64,000 nt of DNA from Phyllobacterium sophorae (GTDB lineage Bacteria > Pseudomonadota > Alphaproteobacteria > Rhizobiales > Rhizobiaceae): assembly GCF_003010965.1 (NCBI RefSeq), contig NZ_PGGM01000010.1, forward strand, positions 62,001-126,000. The letters are read 5' to 3'. The notes under the pieces are model-generated. The model ran no database searches. It saw only the letters and a list, made by a program, of their open reading frames with translations, and was not told the DNA's origin. Below, one piece after another: positions 43,910 to 53,414 of the stretch; the stretch's first letter is position 1, and every line of letters begins with the position of its first letter. The translations under genes were made by a program, and so were the position numbers.

Positions 43910-44956
43910 TCAGCATATCGAGGGCCGGAAAACGCCCTCGATTGTCGCTCTCACCGCATCATCGATGGAAGCAACCTTGACGTTTGGAAGGGCAACCGTG
44001 CTCATCGTCCGCTCACCTGGGAGAGGGGCCGATACCTCAGAGGCCCTAGAAACGGAGACCCGCTTATGCGGAAATGCCCCCGCGCCAGCCAAACGTAGCT
44101 GGTATTCATTCCAATGATCGTCGGCGACGACGACGTGATTGATGGAAAAGTCTGGGCGATCCCAACGCATGATTGTTTTGGCAGTCCGACCTAGAAGCCA
44201 CTGCTTCTCGCTGTCGTCAAAGAGCTCGGCCGACCTTACAGAGAAGAGCGCCTCGGCCCATGTCTGATAACCTGCGCTGAGCGTTGCGTCGCTTTCCCAC
44301 ATAACCCGCTCGGGGCCGAAGGCATCAACGACGCGTCGCAATTGCGCCAGCACGTCCGGATAGGGGAAGGCATCCGCGGACAATTTCGTCACGTGTCCCC
44401 ATTTCACGGAAACGTTGGAATAAACGGCCAGGGCAAGCAAGTCCTGCAGCGGTTCAAAGCGCGTAGGGCTGAAATGATCCCATTCCAGCGGCATTCCAGC
44501 GTGATCAATTACGAATGGCAAGGTTTGAAACCGGCGGACGTAAGGTTCGATCTCCTTTAGCCGGTTGGGAAGGATCACCCAGGTGGGAACATTGTATTTT
44601 TCAGCAGCGGCAAAAAGCTTGTCGTGACCACCATCGCGCAGTGTGTCGGCGGAGGGTTGATCGATGCGAATTCCCAGCCGGCCCGGCACGCTGCGGACCG
44701 ACCCCACCATATCGTCGAGGTCTGGATCTCGGTGATCGATCCGCGCGACGTAAGCGAAGCGATCAGGAAACCGCCTCGCCGCTTCTTCGGCGAGCAGGTA
44801 AGAACATCTAAAGGCGCCATTCGGCAAGGTCGACTTGCTTAAAGGCCAGAGATCGACAATGGCTCCATCAATACCAACGGCATCCATGGCAGCGAGACCT
44901 GGCTCGATTCCGAGATAGTTCAGGTGTAATTGGGCATCAATTACCTCGACAGTCAT
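43910..44956 (-). CDS. amidohydrolase-family protein (2-pyrone-4,6-dicarboxylate hydrolase-like)
   Basis: A 348-residue amidohydrolase_2 TIM barrel. VIDAQLHLNYLG replaces the usual D-x-H-x-H with D-A-Q-L-H, VIDHAGMPLEWDHFSPTRF supplies the metal-side His near residue 165, and VMWESDATLSAGY carries the general-base Asp. The relatives are LigI-type lactonases and related decarboxylases. It is unique to module B and could open a lactone or cyclic diketone formed by the SDR and flavoprotein. The 60-residue C-terminal tail after MRW is not typical. It overlaps the permease gene by 4 nt. Confidence 0.8.
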   Translation of the reverse strand: MTVEVIDAQLHLNYLGIEPGLAAMDAVGIDGAIVDLWPLSKSTLPNGAFRCSYLLAEEAARRFPDRFAYVARIDHRDPDLDDMVGSVRSVPGRLGIRIDQPSADTLRDGGHDKLFAAAEKYNVPTWVILPNRLKEIEPYVRRFQTLPFVIDHAGMPLEWDHFSPTRFEPLQDLLALAVYSNVSVKWGHVTKLSADAFPYPDVLAQLRRVVDAFGPERVMWESDATLSAGYQTWAEALFSVRSAELFDDSEKQWLLGRTAKTIMRWDRPDFSINHVVVADDHWNEYQLRLAGAGAFPHKRVSVSRASEVSAPLPGERTMSTVALPNVKVASIDDAVRATIEGVFRPSIC

Positions 44957-46149
44957 CGGAGATCTCCCCGCCGGAGCAACGCATCAACGAGCAGCGCGCC
45001 GACGACGACGCTCCCCTCGACCACATAGACCATGTCGCTGGACAGGTTGAGCAGGTTTAGGCCATTTTGGACTGCACCCAGCAGCAAGGCGCCGGCCAGC
45101 CCGCCCCAGACGGATCCTCTTCCGCCAGATAAGCTGATACCACCCACAACAGCCGCGCCGATGGCTGCCAGCAGAAGGGTCCCAGTTCCGGTCGTGTTGT
45201 CCGCACCGCCGGTATAGGCCAACAATGAAATACCGGCCAATCCCGCGAGCAGACTTGTTGCGCCGAATCCGAACCAGCGGATCATGCTCACGCGAATGCC
45301 ACATTCCTGAGCCGCCCGTACATTGGCGCCGATCGCATAGAGGTGGCGTCCACCCGCCGTCTTTTTGAGTAGATACCAGACCAGACCAGTTATCAGGAGA
45401 ACAATTCCAGTCAGGACAGGAATACCACCGCCGTCACTGAGATAAAGTACCGCCAACGTTGCCATCGTCATCGGCAGAACCACCCGAACCACACCCACCG
45501 GAACGCGTCGATTGTCCAGGTTGCTCTTGAACGGGTCCCTTAGCAGTAACGCTGCGGCAAGACTGGAAACACCAATCGCGATCACGACGCCGAGCGATAG
45601 CCACATAGGTATGCGCATGATCGCCAGATCGGTGACCATCGGGCTGGCCGCCGAAATATAGCCGGACGGCTGAAGAACTCGCTGTTGTAGCCCATAGCAA
45701 ACCAGGAAGCCCGCGAGGGTTACCACAAACGAGCGGATGCCAGCAATAACAACGAGCCCACCGTGAACCAAGCCAATCGCCGCGGCGGCGATCAACGTAA
45801 TAAGAATGGCAGGCAACCAGGGCATGCCGTGGCTCATCAAGCTGGCGGCGATGGCGGCGCTAAGCCCGGCAACCGATCCCAACGAAAGGTCGATCTCGCC
45901 CATGATGATCATGATGCACGATGCGACCGCGACCAGAGCAAGCGGCGATGACTCCGTGAGAAGATTCACCAAGTTTCCCGGCGTAAGGAAAACACTCGAC
46001 AATACCTGAAAAGACGTAGCCGTAATCAACAACGCGGCGGTCAGTGGCAACACTTGGCGCACGGCTCGTGATCCAAGGACCGCGGTATTGGAGCCGGGCC
46101 GCTGGGCCTGCCGCATGCTTTTAGCGGTGGACATGCTGGTATCGTTCAT
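44953..46149 (-). CDS. sugar ABC transporter permease (XylH/RbsC family)
   Basis: A 398-residue permease with about ten or more membrane helices. It has IMGEIDLSLGSVAGLSAAIA near residue 90 and GAAVVGGISLSGGRGSVWGG near 335, both hallmarks of the ribose/xylose branch. The length fits XylH better than RbsC. It is coupled on both sides by 4-nt overlaps. With the ATPase and binding protein it forms module B's importer, a different class from that of module A. Confidence 0.93.
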   Translation of the reverse strand: MNDTSMSTAKSMRQAQRPGSNTAVLGSRAVRQVLPLTAALLITATSFQVLSSVFLTPGNLVNLLTESSPLALVAVASCIMIIMGEIDLSLGSVAGLSAAIAASLMSHGMPWLPAILITLIAAAAIGLVHGGLVVIAGIRSFVVTLAGFLVCYGLQQRVLQPSGYISAASPMVTDLAIMRIPMWLSLGVVIAIGVSSLAAALLLRDPFKSNLDNRRVPVGVVRVVLPMTMATLAVLYLSDGGGIPVLTGIVLLITGLVWYLLKKTAGGRHLYAIGANVRAAQECGIRVSMIRWFGFGATSLLAGLAGISLLAYTGGADNTTGTGTLLLAAIGAAVVGGISLSGGRGSVWGGLAGALLLGAVQNGLNLLNLSSDMVYVVEGSVVVGALLVDALLRRGDLR

Positions 46150-46943
46150 CTCGACGCCTCGCGCTGCACGGAGTTTATCGGGTCGTTCCTATCTAGGCCA
46201 ACGATGGCCGATACGACTTCTTCCTCTGTGGTCTCCCGACGATCGAATGTCCGGACGACCCTTCCATGCAACATGACTGCGACGTAATCAGACACGGCAA
46301 AGACTTCTCGAAGATTGTGTGAGATGATCAAGATGGCGGTGCCGCCATCCCGAAGCTGTTCGACGGCTTTCAAGACCTGCGTCGCCTGCTTGACTCCAAG
46401 CGCGGCGGTCGGCTCGTCAAGGATCAGGAGTCGCGCTTCCTGTCGCACCGCCCGTGCAATCGCGACCGTCTGACGCTGCCCTCCAGAGAGTACTTCTACT
46501 GGTTGGGACAGATCCTGAACGGTCGTTGCGTCAAGCCGGTCGAGCGCTTGTCTGGTAACTTGCGCCATATGGAACCGGTTCAGGAAGGGAAGCTTCACCG
46601 GTCCCATGCGCCAATAAACCTCGTCTCCCAAGAAGCAGTTCTCGACCACGTCCAACGGCCCCACGAGAGCCAAGTCTTGGAAAACTGTGTGAATGCCGCA
46701 GCCACGCGCCATTCGCGGATTTGCGATTTCCACTTTCTCGCCGCCAACGCGCAACGTGCCGCTATCTGGACGGACCACTCCTGAAATGACCTTAACCAGG
46801 GAACTCTTGCCCGCACCGTTGTCCCCAACCAGAGCCGTCACCTTCCCCTTAGGAAGTGCTAGGCTAGCTCCATCAAGCGCTGTGATCGCACCATAACGCT
46901 TGACGATCGAATTTGCCTCAACGGCCAAAACACCATGCATCAT
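46146..46943 (-). CDS. sugar ABC transporter ATPase (single-domain, FrcA-like)
   Basis: A 265-residue ATPase. Walker A is LVGDNGAGKSSLVKVISG, signature LSGGQRQTVAIARAV, Walker B LLILDEPTAALG, and the H-loop ISHNLREV. Unlike most ribose/xylose importers it has one nucleotide-binding domain, as in the rhizobial fructose system FrcA. ATG 46943 is preferred, behind GGGAGGG; the in-frame ATG at 46940 is also possible. Confidence 0.92.
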   Translation of the reverse strand: MMHGVLAVEANSIVKRYGAITALDGASLALPKGKVTALVGDNGAGKSSLVKVISGVVRPDSGTLRVGGEKVEIANPRMARGCGIHTVFQDLALVGPLDVVENCFLGDEVYWRMGPVKLPFLNRFHMAQVTRQALDRLDATTVQDLSQPVEVLSGGQRQTVAIARAVRQEARLLILDEPTAALGVKQATQVLKAVEQLRDGGTAILIISHNLREVFAVSDYVAVMLHGRVVRTFDRRETTEEEVVSAIVGLDRNDPINSVQREASR

Positions 46944-46981
46944 TTGCAATTTGCCCTCCCGCTCTAACGCGCTGCCCGTCA

Positions 46982-48070
46982 TCAATTGCACGGCGCTCCG
47001 ACAGTGGCTGGCATCCCCTCGCAGAGCTGCTCGCGAGTCGCCATGCCATCCTTGAGAACGAGATCAATATTGCTTCGATCGATGACAGTGACGGGCGTGG
47101 GGCGAAATGGAACCTCTTCAGTTCCGATCTTTTGCTGCTTCACATAAAAGTCATTCGGCACCGGCTTGTTCGCAAGCTTATAGGCAGTCGCGGTCGCCAA
47201 CGACTTCGCTTCGAAATAGAGATTGCGATACGCCGTTGCAGTTTGTTTCCCCTCCAGGATATTGCGCAGTCCCGCAATCGATCCGTCCTGACCGAGGACC
47301 ATAACTTTCTTCTCAAGACTGGCCATTCGCAAAGCTGAAAGAGCGCCTTGAGACATGTCATCGTTACCCATGATCAGGACATCAATTCCATCTTGGTTGG
47401 CTGTCAGAATCGAAGACACCTGAGCCTGAGCCTTGGCGGTAAGCCAGCCATCAGCCGAACGATCGGCAACCAGCTTGAAATGACCGCTGTTGAAGGCTGG
47501 CTGAAGAACACTCAGCATTCCCTCATGCTGCAAGCGAGCGTAGGTCGTCGACAGGTCGCCGTTGACGATTGCCACGCGCGCACCTTTGGAGGCATGGTCG
47601 AGTACATACTGGCCCTGTGATTTGCCGATTTCGAAGGGGTCGGTCCCCACGAGTCCTGAAACGGATCCTGGCAGGATCTTGTCCGGGATAAAGATGTAAA
47701 GCAGAACCGGGACCTTGGCCTGCTTGGCCGCGGTTAGAATAGTGGTTGGCGCCTCCTGGAAGGAGGCGATGTTTAGAACGTCGACTCTAGCAACAAGGGC
47801 AGATTTTGCCATCGATACTTGATTGGCGGCATTTCCCTGCGGGTCATAGGTTTTGACTTCCACATTGGGAGCGTAAATTTTCATCCACTTTTTGAACACG
47901 GGAAAGTCGATCGCGTTCCAGCGACTGACAGTTCCGCTATAGCCCACAAAAGCGACCGTCGCTTTTCCTTCAAACAAAACCTCATCGTCAGCCGCTCGCG
48001 ACGCGCTCGCCCCAATGGCGGCAAAGAACGTCATCATCGCGTAAACAGCGCATTTTTTTGCCTTGTGCAT
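46982..48070 (-). CDS. sugar ABC transporter substrate-binding protein (XylF/RbsB-like)
   Basis: A 362-residue periplasmic protein with a signal (CAVYAMMTFFAAIGASASRA) ending before ADDEVLF. The type I fold is clear: TVAFVGYSGTVSRWNAIDFP, NGDLSTTYARLQHEGM and VMVLGQDGSIAGLRNILEG are the hinge and ligand regions. GGGAGG lies 5 nt before the ATG at 48070; 48073 is an alternative. The ligand is probably a sugar or cyclitol. It is the first gene of module B, divergent from a LysR gene. Confidence 0.92.
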   Translation of the reverse strand: MHKAKKCAVYAMMTFFAAIGASASRAADDEVLFEGKATVAFVGYSGTVSRWNAIDFPVFKKWMKIYAPNVEVKTYDPQGNAANQVSMAKSALVARVDVLNIASFQEAPTTILTAAKQAKVPVLLYIFIPDKILPGSVSGLVGTDPFEIGKSQGQYVLDHASKGARVAIVNGDLSTTYARLQHEGMLSVLQPAFNSGHFKLVADRSADGWLTAKAQAQVSSILTANQDGIDVLIMGNDDMSQGALSALRMASLEKKVMVLGQDGSIAGLRNILEGKQTATAYRNLYFEAKSLATATAYKLANKPVPNDFYVKQQKIGTEEVPFRPTPVTVIDRSNIDLVLKDGMATREQLCEGMPATVGAPCN

Positions 48071-48197
48071 CATATCCTCCCGTTGAAGTGTGGCTGGCAT
48101 GCAGATTGAGTGCCTCAATCCTCCATCGAGGCACATTCGCTACCGACCACGTTTATGAGAATGAGTTGCTAATTTGCTTTTGTCGACAAAGGCGGGA

Positions 48198-48212
48198 CAA
48201 TGTTGAATATTG
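48198..48212. promoter_or_regulatory. candidate LysR binding dyad of module B
   Basis: CAATGTTGAATATTG has CAAT/ATTG ends spaced by 7 bp, between the module-B binding-protein gene and the divergent lysR. It is only a weak dyad; its position is the main support. Confidence 0.3.
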
Positions 48213-48274
48213 CGTTTTCCAATAATGGGGTGTGAACCTCTACGAGTAGCTGATCTGAGGGAGAATGAAGTCCC

Positions 48275-49222
48275 ATGCTCAAAAATGACGTCGATCTCCT
48301 CGACTTGAAGATGCTGCTTCTCTTTGAGGCGCTTTACGAAACCCGGAGTGTGACGCGAAGTGCCGTTCGGCTCGGCTGGAGCCAACCGACCGTCAGCATT
48401 TGGCTTAGCCGACTTCGTGATGCGCTCCAGGATCCATTATTCGTTCGGACTGCAAGCGGGATGCAGCCAACGTCACGGGCCGACGCCCTGATAAGTGTCT
48501 GCCGAGCGGCACTCGTGTCCCTGCGTCAGTTTAGCAATGCGGAACTCACATTTGACCCTGCATCTGCACGCCGAACCTTCAACATTTGCATGGCGGATGC
48601 GAGCCACGTTACATTGCTTCCTTCCTTGCTGAAGCGTGTCCAGGCCGTGGCACCAAACGTTCAGATTTCTGTGGGCTGGATTGGCAAGGACGTTGTCGAA
48701 ATGCTGCTCGCTGGTGATGCGGACTTAGCCATCGGACTGCTGCCCAAGCTCGACTCAGGATTTTATCAACAGACACTTTACGTTGAGAATTGGATTTGTC
48801 TGGTGAAACAGGGGCACCCAAGGATTGACGAGAAATTGACACTCGACACATATAGGTCGGAAGAGCATGTAAGCGTCGCATCCGGCCCCAGCCGCATGTT
48901 GCTCGAAGAAGCCCTGACGGCTGCAGACCTGGACCGTCGCAACACCGTTGAGCTTCCTGGTTTTTTGGGAGTTCCTGCAGTGCTCGCAGTTAGTAATATG
49001 ATTGCAACTTTACCCCGTTTGATAGGTGAGACGTTGGCTAACACGGCCAATCTCAGGACGTTTCCATGTCCGGTCAACGTGCCCTCTTACGAAATCAGGC
49101 AATATTGGCACGAACGCTACCATCATGATCCTGCGAGCCAATGGTTGCGCAGCCTTTGCGCCGGGCTGTTTCAGCGAGACTTCCAAATCCAGCATTCGCA
49201 AACGCAATTTTATCAGTCGTAA
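48275..49222 (+). CDS. LysR-family transcriptional regulator of module B
   Basis: A 315-residue LTTR with the HTH YETRSVTRSAVRLGWSQPTV followed by SIWLSRLRDALQDPLFVRT and GMQPTSRAD. The effector domain spans about 90-295. The ATG at 48275 has GAGGGAG about 10 nt upstream. It is divergent from the module-B transporter operon and is its likely activator. It belongs to the same LTTR subgroup as the regulator at 18600. Confidence 0.92.
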   Translation: MLKNDVDLLDLKMLLLFEALYETRSVTRSAVRLGWSQPTVSIWLSRLRDALQDPLFVRTASGMQPTSRADALISVCRAALVSLRQFSNAELTFDPASARRTFNICMADASHVTLLPSLLKRVQAVAPNVQISVGWIGKDVVEMLLAGDADLAIGLLPKLDSGFYQQTLYVENWICLVKQGHPRIDEKLTLDTYRSEEHVSVASGPSRMLLEEALTAADLDRRNTVELPGFLGVPAVLAVSNMIATLPRLIGETLANTANLRTFPCPVNVPSYEIRQYWHERYHHDPASQWLRSLCAGLFQRDFQIQHSQTQFYQS

Positions 49223-49495
49223 ACCGCAGGAGGCATTCATCGGGCATGACATCGAGGTTGTCCGCTGGGCCGATGATATCATCGTCATGAAAAGCATGAA
49301 AATTTGAATTCCGCCCAAGCAACGAGATTAGCAAATCATTTCTTCTTAGCCACCGGCTGCCAATTTATCCTTTCGTTTTCCGACACGATCGGATGTGCGG
49401 TTAATTTACAAGGATAATCTCTATGGTCTCGTTCCGCTCGCTCAACTCCACGCTCACCTCACACAAGATTGCTTCCTGAACCCATAGGATTGACG

Positions 49496-50671
49496 ATGAC
49501 CATCGCTGTTTCAGACAAAATCAAGGTTCTGTGGTTTTTGCCCACGCACGGCGACAGCCGATATCTCGGCACCTCGGAGGGTGGCAGGGCCGTTGACCTT
49601 CCCTATCTCAAACAGGTGGCGCAGGCGGCCGATACACTCGGCTACTATGGTGTGCTGTTGCCGACCGGCCGCAGCTGCGAGGACAGCTGGGTTGTCGCCT
49701 CGGCTCTAGCACCACTGACCGAGCGGTTACGCTTCCTGGTTGCCGTGCGTCCCGGCCTGCAATCCCCGACGCTGGCAGCGCGCATGACCGCAACGCTCGA
49801 TCGCATTTCCGAAGGGCGATTGCTGATCAATGTCGTCACCGGCGGTGATCCGGTCGAGAACAAGGGTGACGGCATCTTCCTCTCGCATGATGAACGCTAT
49901 GAGGTAACGCGCGAATTCCTCGATATCTACAAAGCTGTGCTGCGCGGCGAGACCGTGGAATTCACCGGAAAGCATTTCAGAATCGAGGATGGGCGGCTGC
50001 TCTTTCCGCCGCATCAGAGGCCGCACCCGCCGCTCTATTTTGGCGGCTCATCCGAAGCGGCCAACGCTGTTGCTGCCGAACAGATCGACAAGTATCTGAC
50101 CTGGGGCGAACCGCCCGCGGCGGTGGCTGAAAAGATCAACAGTGTCAGCATTCTGGCTGAAAAAGCTGGACGTAGGGTCAGTTTCGGTATCCGTCTGCAT
50201 GTCATCGTGCGTGAGACCAACGAAGAGGCTTGGGCCGCGGCGGATAAGCTCATCAGCAAGCTCGACGACGACACCATCGCCGCGGCGCAGAAAGTCTTTG
50301 CCCGCATGGATTCGGTCGGCCAGTCACGCATGAGCCAGCTGCATGGCGGGCGCCGTGACCAGCTCGAAGTCAGCCCCAATCTGTGGGCCGGTGTCGGGCT
50401 GGTGCGCGGCGGCGCGGGAACTGCTCTGGTTGGCGATGCGGCAACAGTGGCAGAACGCTTGGACGAGTATCGGCGGATTGGCATCGACACCTTTATCCTG
50501 TCCGGTTACCCTCATCTGGAAGAGGCCTATCGTTTTGGCGAGCTGGTGCTTCCAAATTTGCCGCTCGACCATGAAATTCAATCGCGCCCGACGTCAGTCA
50601 ATATGGGACCCTTTGGCGAAACTGTCGCCGGGGACCATCGCCCGGCAAGCTTGAGGGCAAGCCAATCGTGA
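49496..50671 (+). CDS. ssuD: FMNH2-dependent alkanesulfonate monooxygenase SsuD
   Basis: A 391-residue bacterial-luciferase-like TIM barrel. It opens [20 protein letters not shown], contains the active-site Cys in TGRSCEDSW (near residue 54), [12 protein letters not shown], the His in RLHVIVRET and the mobile-loop Arg/His region SRMSQLHGG. It splits alkanesulfonates to sulfite and an aldehyde with FMNH2 and O2. ATG 49496 is the family start; the frame extends 9 codons upstream without a ribosome site. FMNH2 must come from one of the nearby reductases (59842 or 61203). No ssuABC genes adjoin it. Confidence 0.94.
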   Translation: MTIAVSDKIKVLWFLPTHGDSRYLGTSEGGRAVDLPYLKQVAQAADTLGYYGVLLPTGRSCEDSWVVASALAPLTERLRFLVAVRPGLQSPTLAARMTATLDRISEGRLLINVVTGGDPVENKGDGIFLSHDERYEVTREFLDIYKAVLRGETVEFTGKHFRIEDGRLLFPPHQRPHPPLYFGGSSEAANAVAAEQIDKYLTWGEPPAAVAEKINSVSILAEKAGRRVSFGIRLHVIVRETNEEAWAAADKLISKLDDDTIAAAQKVFARMDSVGQSRMSQLHGGRRDQLEVSPNLWAGVGLVRGGAGTALVGDAATVAERLDEYRRIGIDTFILSGYPHLEEAYRFGELVLPNLPLDHEIQSRPTSVNMGPFGETVAGDHRPASLRASQS

Positions 50672-52086
50672 CAGCAGTCGTCGTTGCGATCATCGGCGGC
50701 GGTTTTTCCGGAACCGCCATTGCCTATCATCTGGCGGCACAGACACGGCGCAGTGATGTCGAGATCGTCGTGATTGAACCGAGGCAGCGGCTTGGCGGTG
50801 GTTTGGCCTATTCAAGTCAGGATCCGGCCCACCGGATTAATGTGCCAGCCGCCAAAATGACGATGATCTCTGCGGAGCCGGAGCATTTTACCCGGTGGCT
50901 GGCAGACGACGCCACCAGCGCCGAAGACGTCCTGGCGCGGACGACCAAGGGCGATGAATTCCCGCAGCGTTCGGTATTCGGTCGCTATGTTCGCAACCAT
51001 GTCGAACCTTTCCTTGAGACGGGCCGTATTCGGCACGAGCGTGCAACGGCATTGAGCATCACACCTGTCGGCGCGCGATATTCGATTGCCCTGACCGACG
51101 AAAAGAACGTCGACGCCGACATTGTCGTCGTCGCCACCACCCACCCGCTCCCCTCCATCCCCAATGCCTTGCGACCCTTGATTGGCTCGCCTCGCTTCAT
51201 AGCCGACCCCTATGCGGAGAATGCGCACCAAGAAATCGAACAGGACCATGCGGTTCTTGTCGTTGGCACTGGCCTGACCGCCGCCGACGTGATCGCCTCG
51301 CTTGACAAAAACGGGCATCGCGGCGCCATCGTCGCGCTCTCGCGTCACGGTTATCGCTCTCGTGGACACGCCACACAGGCAAATGAGCCATTCGGCAGTT
51401 TTGGGTATGATGAAACCGCGTTCAGTTTATTGAAGACAGTGCGTCAGGTATTAAAGGAAGCGCAGAACAAGAGCTTGACCTGGCACCCCGTCCTTGATGC
51501 CCTGCGCGATCAAGCACCGGCCATCTGGACTGCATTGCCTTCCCACGAGCGACGCCGACTGGTTCGGCATCTGCGGGCGCTCTGGGATGTCCACCGCTTT
51601 CGCGTTGCGCCACAAGTGGAGGATGTGCTCGATCGCCGTTTGAGCGAAGGCACGCTTCAAATTCTCGCAGCTTCACTGCATTCAGCGCACGAAACGAGCA
51701 GGCGCTTTACGGTCTCGTATCGACGCCGTTTCACCCAGAACATTGAAAACATCGGCTTCGACGCCATCATTATCACCACAGGCCCTGCCCATGCCGCAAT
51801 TGCCCAAAGCAATCCCGCAGTTCAGTCGCTGTTCAATCAAGGACTGCTTGCGTCTGACCCTGTCGGGCTTGGCCTTCATGCGGCAAAAACCGGCCAGGCA
51901 ATTGGCAAGAAGGAAGAGATTATCGACAATCTCTTCATTGGTGGGCCGCTGGCGCGTGGTACCTTCGGCGAGTTGATGGGCGTGCCGGAAGTCACCCGTT
52001 ACGCCGAATTCATTGCCGAACGTGTCCGAGAAAGAGCCCTTGAAGCCCTTCAGGACAAACAGACTGCCGCTCGGAGAAAGGGTTGA
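50668..52086 (+). CDS. FAD/NAD(P)-binding protein (HpnW/FAD-NAD-binding_9 family)
   Basis: A 472-residue flavoprotein with an N-terminal [20 protein letters not shown] dinucleotide fold and [38 protein letters not shown] is characteristic of the FAD-NAD(P)-binding_9 group. A second Rossmann motif, [17 protein letters not shown], lies near residue 190, and [17 protein letters not shown] closes the protein. GTG 50668 overlaps the ssuD stop (GTGA), so the two are cotranslated. Relatives often sit beside sulfonate or nitrile genes, but their reaction is not established. An auxiliary oxidoreductase in organosulfur use is inferred. Confidence 0.85.
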   Translation: MTAVVVAIIGGGFSGTAIAYHLAAQTRRSDVEIVVIEPRQRLGGGLAYSSQDPAHRINVPAAKMTMISAEPEHFTRWLADDATSAEDVLARTTKGDEFPQRSVFGRYVRNHVEPFLETGRIRHERATALSITPVGARYSIALTDEKNVDADIVVVATTHPLPSIPNALRPLIGSPRFIADPYAENAHQEIEQDHAVLVVGTGLTAADVIASLDKNGHRGAIVALSRHGYRSRGHATQANEPFGSFGYDETAFSLLKTVRQVLKEAQNKSLTWHPVLDALRDQAPAIWTALPSHERRRLVRHLRALWDVHRFRVAPQVEDVLDRRLSEGTLQILAASLHSAHETSRRFTVSYRRRFTQNIENIGFDAIIITTGPAHAAIAQSNPAVQSLFNQGLLASDPVGLGLHAAKTGQAIGKKEEIIDNLFIGGPLARGTFGELMGVPEVTRYAEFIAERVRERALEALQDKQTAARRKG

Positions 52087-52105
52087 GGGCCATTCCGGCC
52101 CTCAA
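52083..52105. terminator. bidirectional terminator between convergent sulfur operons
   Basis: TTGAGGGCC (52083-52091) and GGCCCTCAA (52097-52105) form a perfect 9-bp stem with a 5-nt loop, followed by AATTT. It overlaps the stop of the FAD/NAD(P)-binding gene and lies 36 bp from the end of the leftward operon. Confidence 0.8.
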
Positions 52106-52141
52106 AATTTAGCTTTCGCAAAGTGTGTCGAATTGAGTCGT

Positions 52142-53389
52142 TCAGCTCCAGGCGTGAAGCGGGGGGGTCTCGCCGTTCAGGAAATAATTTCCAAGGATTG
52201 CATATTTCCAACGAACGGGATCATGCAGGGTATGGGTCCTGGCATTGCGCCAATGCCGATCCAGATTGTGCTCGGCCAGCGTTGAGCGGGTTCCCGCCAG
52301 TTCGAAAAGCTTGTTTGTGGCGGCAATGGCTATCTCGGTCGACAATATCTTGGCCTCTGCCGTGACAATCTGGGCCTCGGCAACTGTTTCTGCATTCGGG
52401 TTCAATACGGCACGGTCGATCGCGTAGCCCGCCTTTTCCAGAAGCGCCTGCGCCGCATGCAGACGCAGAGTGAGATCACCAACCGCCTGGATCGTATAGG
52501 GATCTTCCCAAGCATGATCGACACCGCTGTCGACCCAGGCACGGCTCTTCGTCCGCACGAAATTCACTGTTTCATCGATCGCCGCCTGGGCAATACCCGT
52601 ATCGACAGCCACCTGAATAATCTGGAAAATAGCACCATCCGCGGTTGGCTTGTCGTAGCCCTTGTAGCCGGGCACCAAATGTGATTTCGGCACTTTGACA
52701 TTGTCCAGGATCACTGTTCCGGACAGTGTGGTGCGTTGACCGAAGCTTGACCAATCATCGATGACAGTCAGACCTGGCGCATCGCGTTCGGCTATCGCAT
52801 ACCAGGCTCGACCTTCGTCATCGAGGGCGACGATCGGAACCAGATGGGCCAACAACGCTCCGGAAGAATAAAATTTCTGGCCGTTGACGATGACATGGTC
52901 GCCTTTATCGGTGAACCGCGTCTCGAAATCGGCCGCGCGCTTTGACCCGAATTCAGAAAAGGCATTGCCGAACCGCGTCCCCTTGAGGACTTCGGCAAAT
53001 AGGAGCTTCTGCTGATCCGGATCCGAAACGGTACGGATCGCTGCCACAACGCCAAGATGGTTCTGGGCGATCTGACCAATGGAGGAATCCGCGGCGGAAA
53101 TGATTTCAATCACCTTTGCAAGTGTCGCGTAGGAAACCTCGGGACCCCCGAATTCTTTCGGAACGTTGATTGACCAGAGCCCGCTCTGCGAGAACGCATC
53201 AAGTTCGGCAACAGGCCAAATCCGTTCGCGATCACGCTGCGCGGACTCTTTTACAAATGTCTCTGCCAATGTCCGCGCGATGACTAGTGCCTCGGCATCA
53301 CTGGTGACAATGTGAGCGGGCTCAGCAAGCCGGGGAACCGGCGGGACCGCTTTAGCAGCATTGTCGACGTTGACTTTGGAAATGGTCAT
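52142..53389 (-). CDS. acyl-CoA-dehydrogenase-fold monooxygenase (SfnB/DszC-like)
   Basis: A 415-residue protein of the SfnB group. FSQSGLWSINVPKEFGGPEV, AADSSIGQIAQNHLGVV and DWSSFGQRTTLSGTVILDNV are the FMN-binding and middle-domain blocks; the C-terminal helical domain ends TLHDPVRWKYAILGNYFLNG. Relatives such as DszC use FMNH2 to oxygenate sulfur compounds and SfnB is needed for dimethyl sulfone use. ATG 53389 is preferred over 53482. It is the last gene of the leftward Liv/sfn operon, so it probably attacks the sulfur compound that the transporter brings in. Confidence 0.88.
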   Translation of the reverse strand: MTISKVNVDNAAKAVPPVPRLAEPAHIVTSDAEALVIARTLAETFVKESAQRDRERIWPVAELDAFSQSGLWSINVPKEFGGPEVSYATLAKVIEIISAADSSIGQIAQNHLGVVAAIRTVSDPDQQKLLFAEVLKGTRFGNAFSEFGSKRAADFETRFTDKGDHVIVNGQKFYSSGALLAHLVPIVALDDEGRAWYAIAERDAPGLTVIDDWSSFGQRTTLSGTVILDNVKVPKSHLVPGYKGYDKPTADGAIFQIIQVAVDTGIAQAAIDETVNFVRTKSRAWVDSGVDHAWEDPYTIQAVGDLTLRLHAAQALLEKAGYAIDRAVLNPNAETVAEAQIVTAEAKILSTEIAIAATNKLFELAGTRSTLAEHNLDRHWRNARTHTLHDPVRWKYAILGNYFLNGETPPLHAWS

Positions 53390-53414
53390 GGATTTTCTCC
53401 TTTTCGATATGGGT

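Noticed and set aside
49226-49307. VVRWADDIIV near the end of a frame after the module-B lysR, resembling the YADD box of reverse transcriptases
   Set aside because: Only about 25 residues, with no other RT blocks upstream and Trp in place of Tyr; treated as chance.
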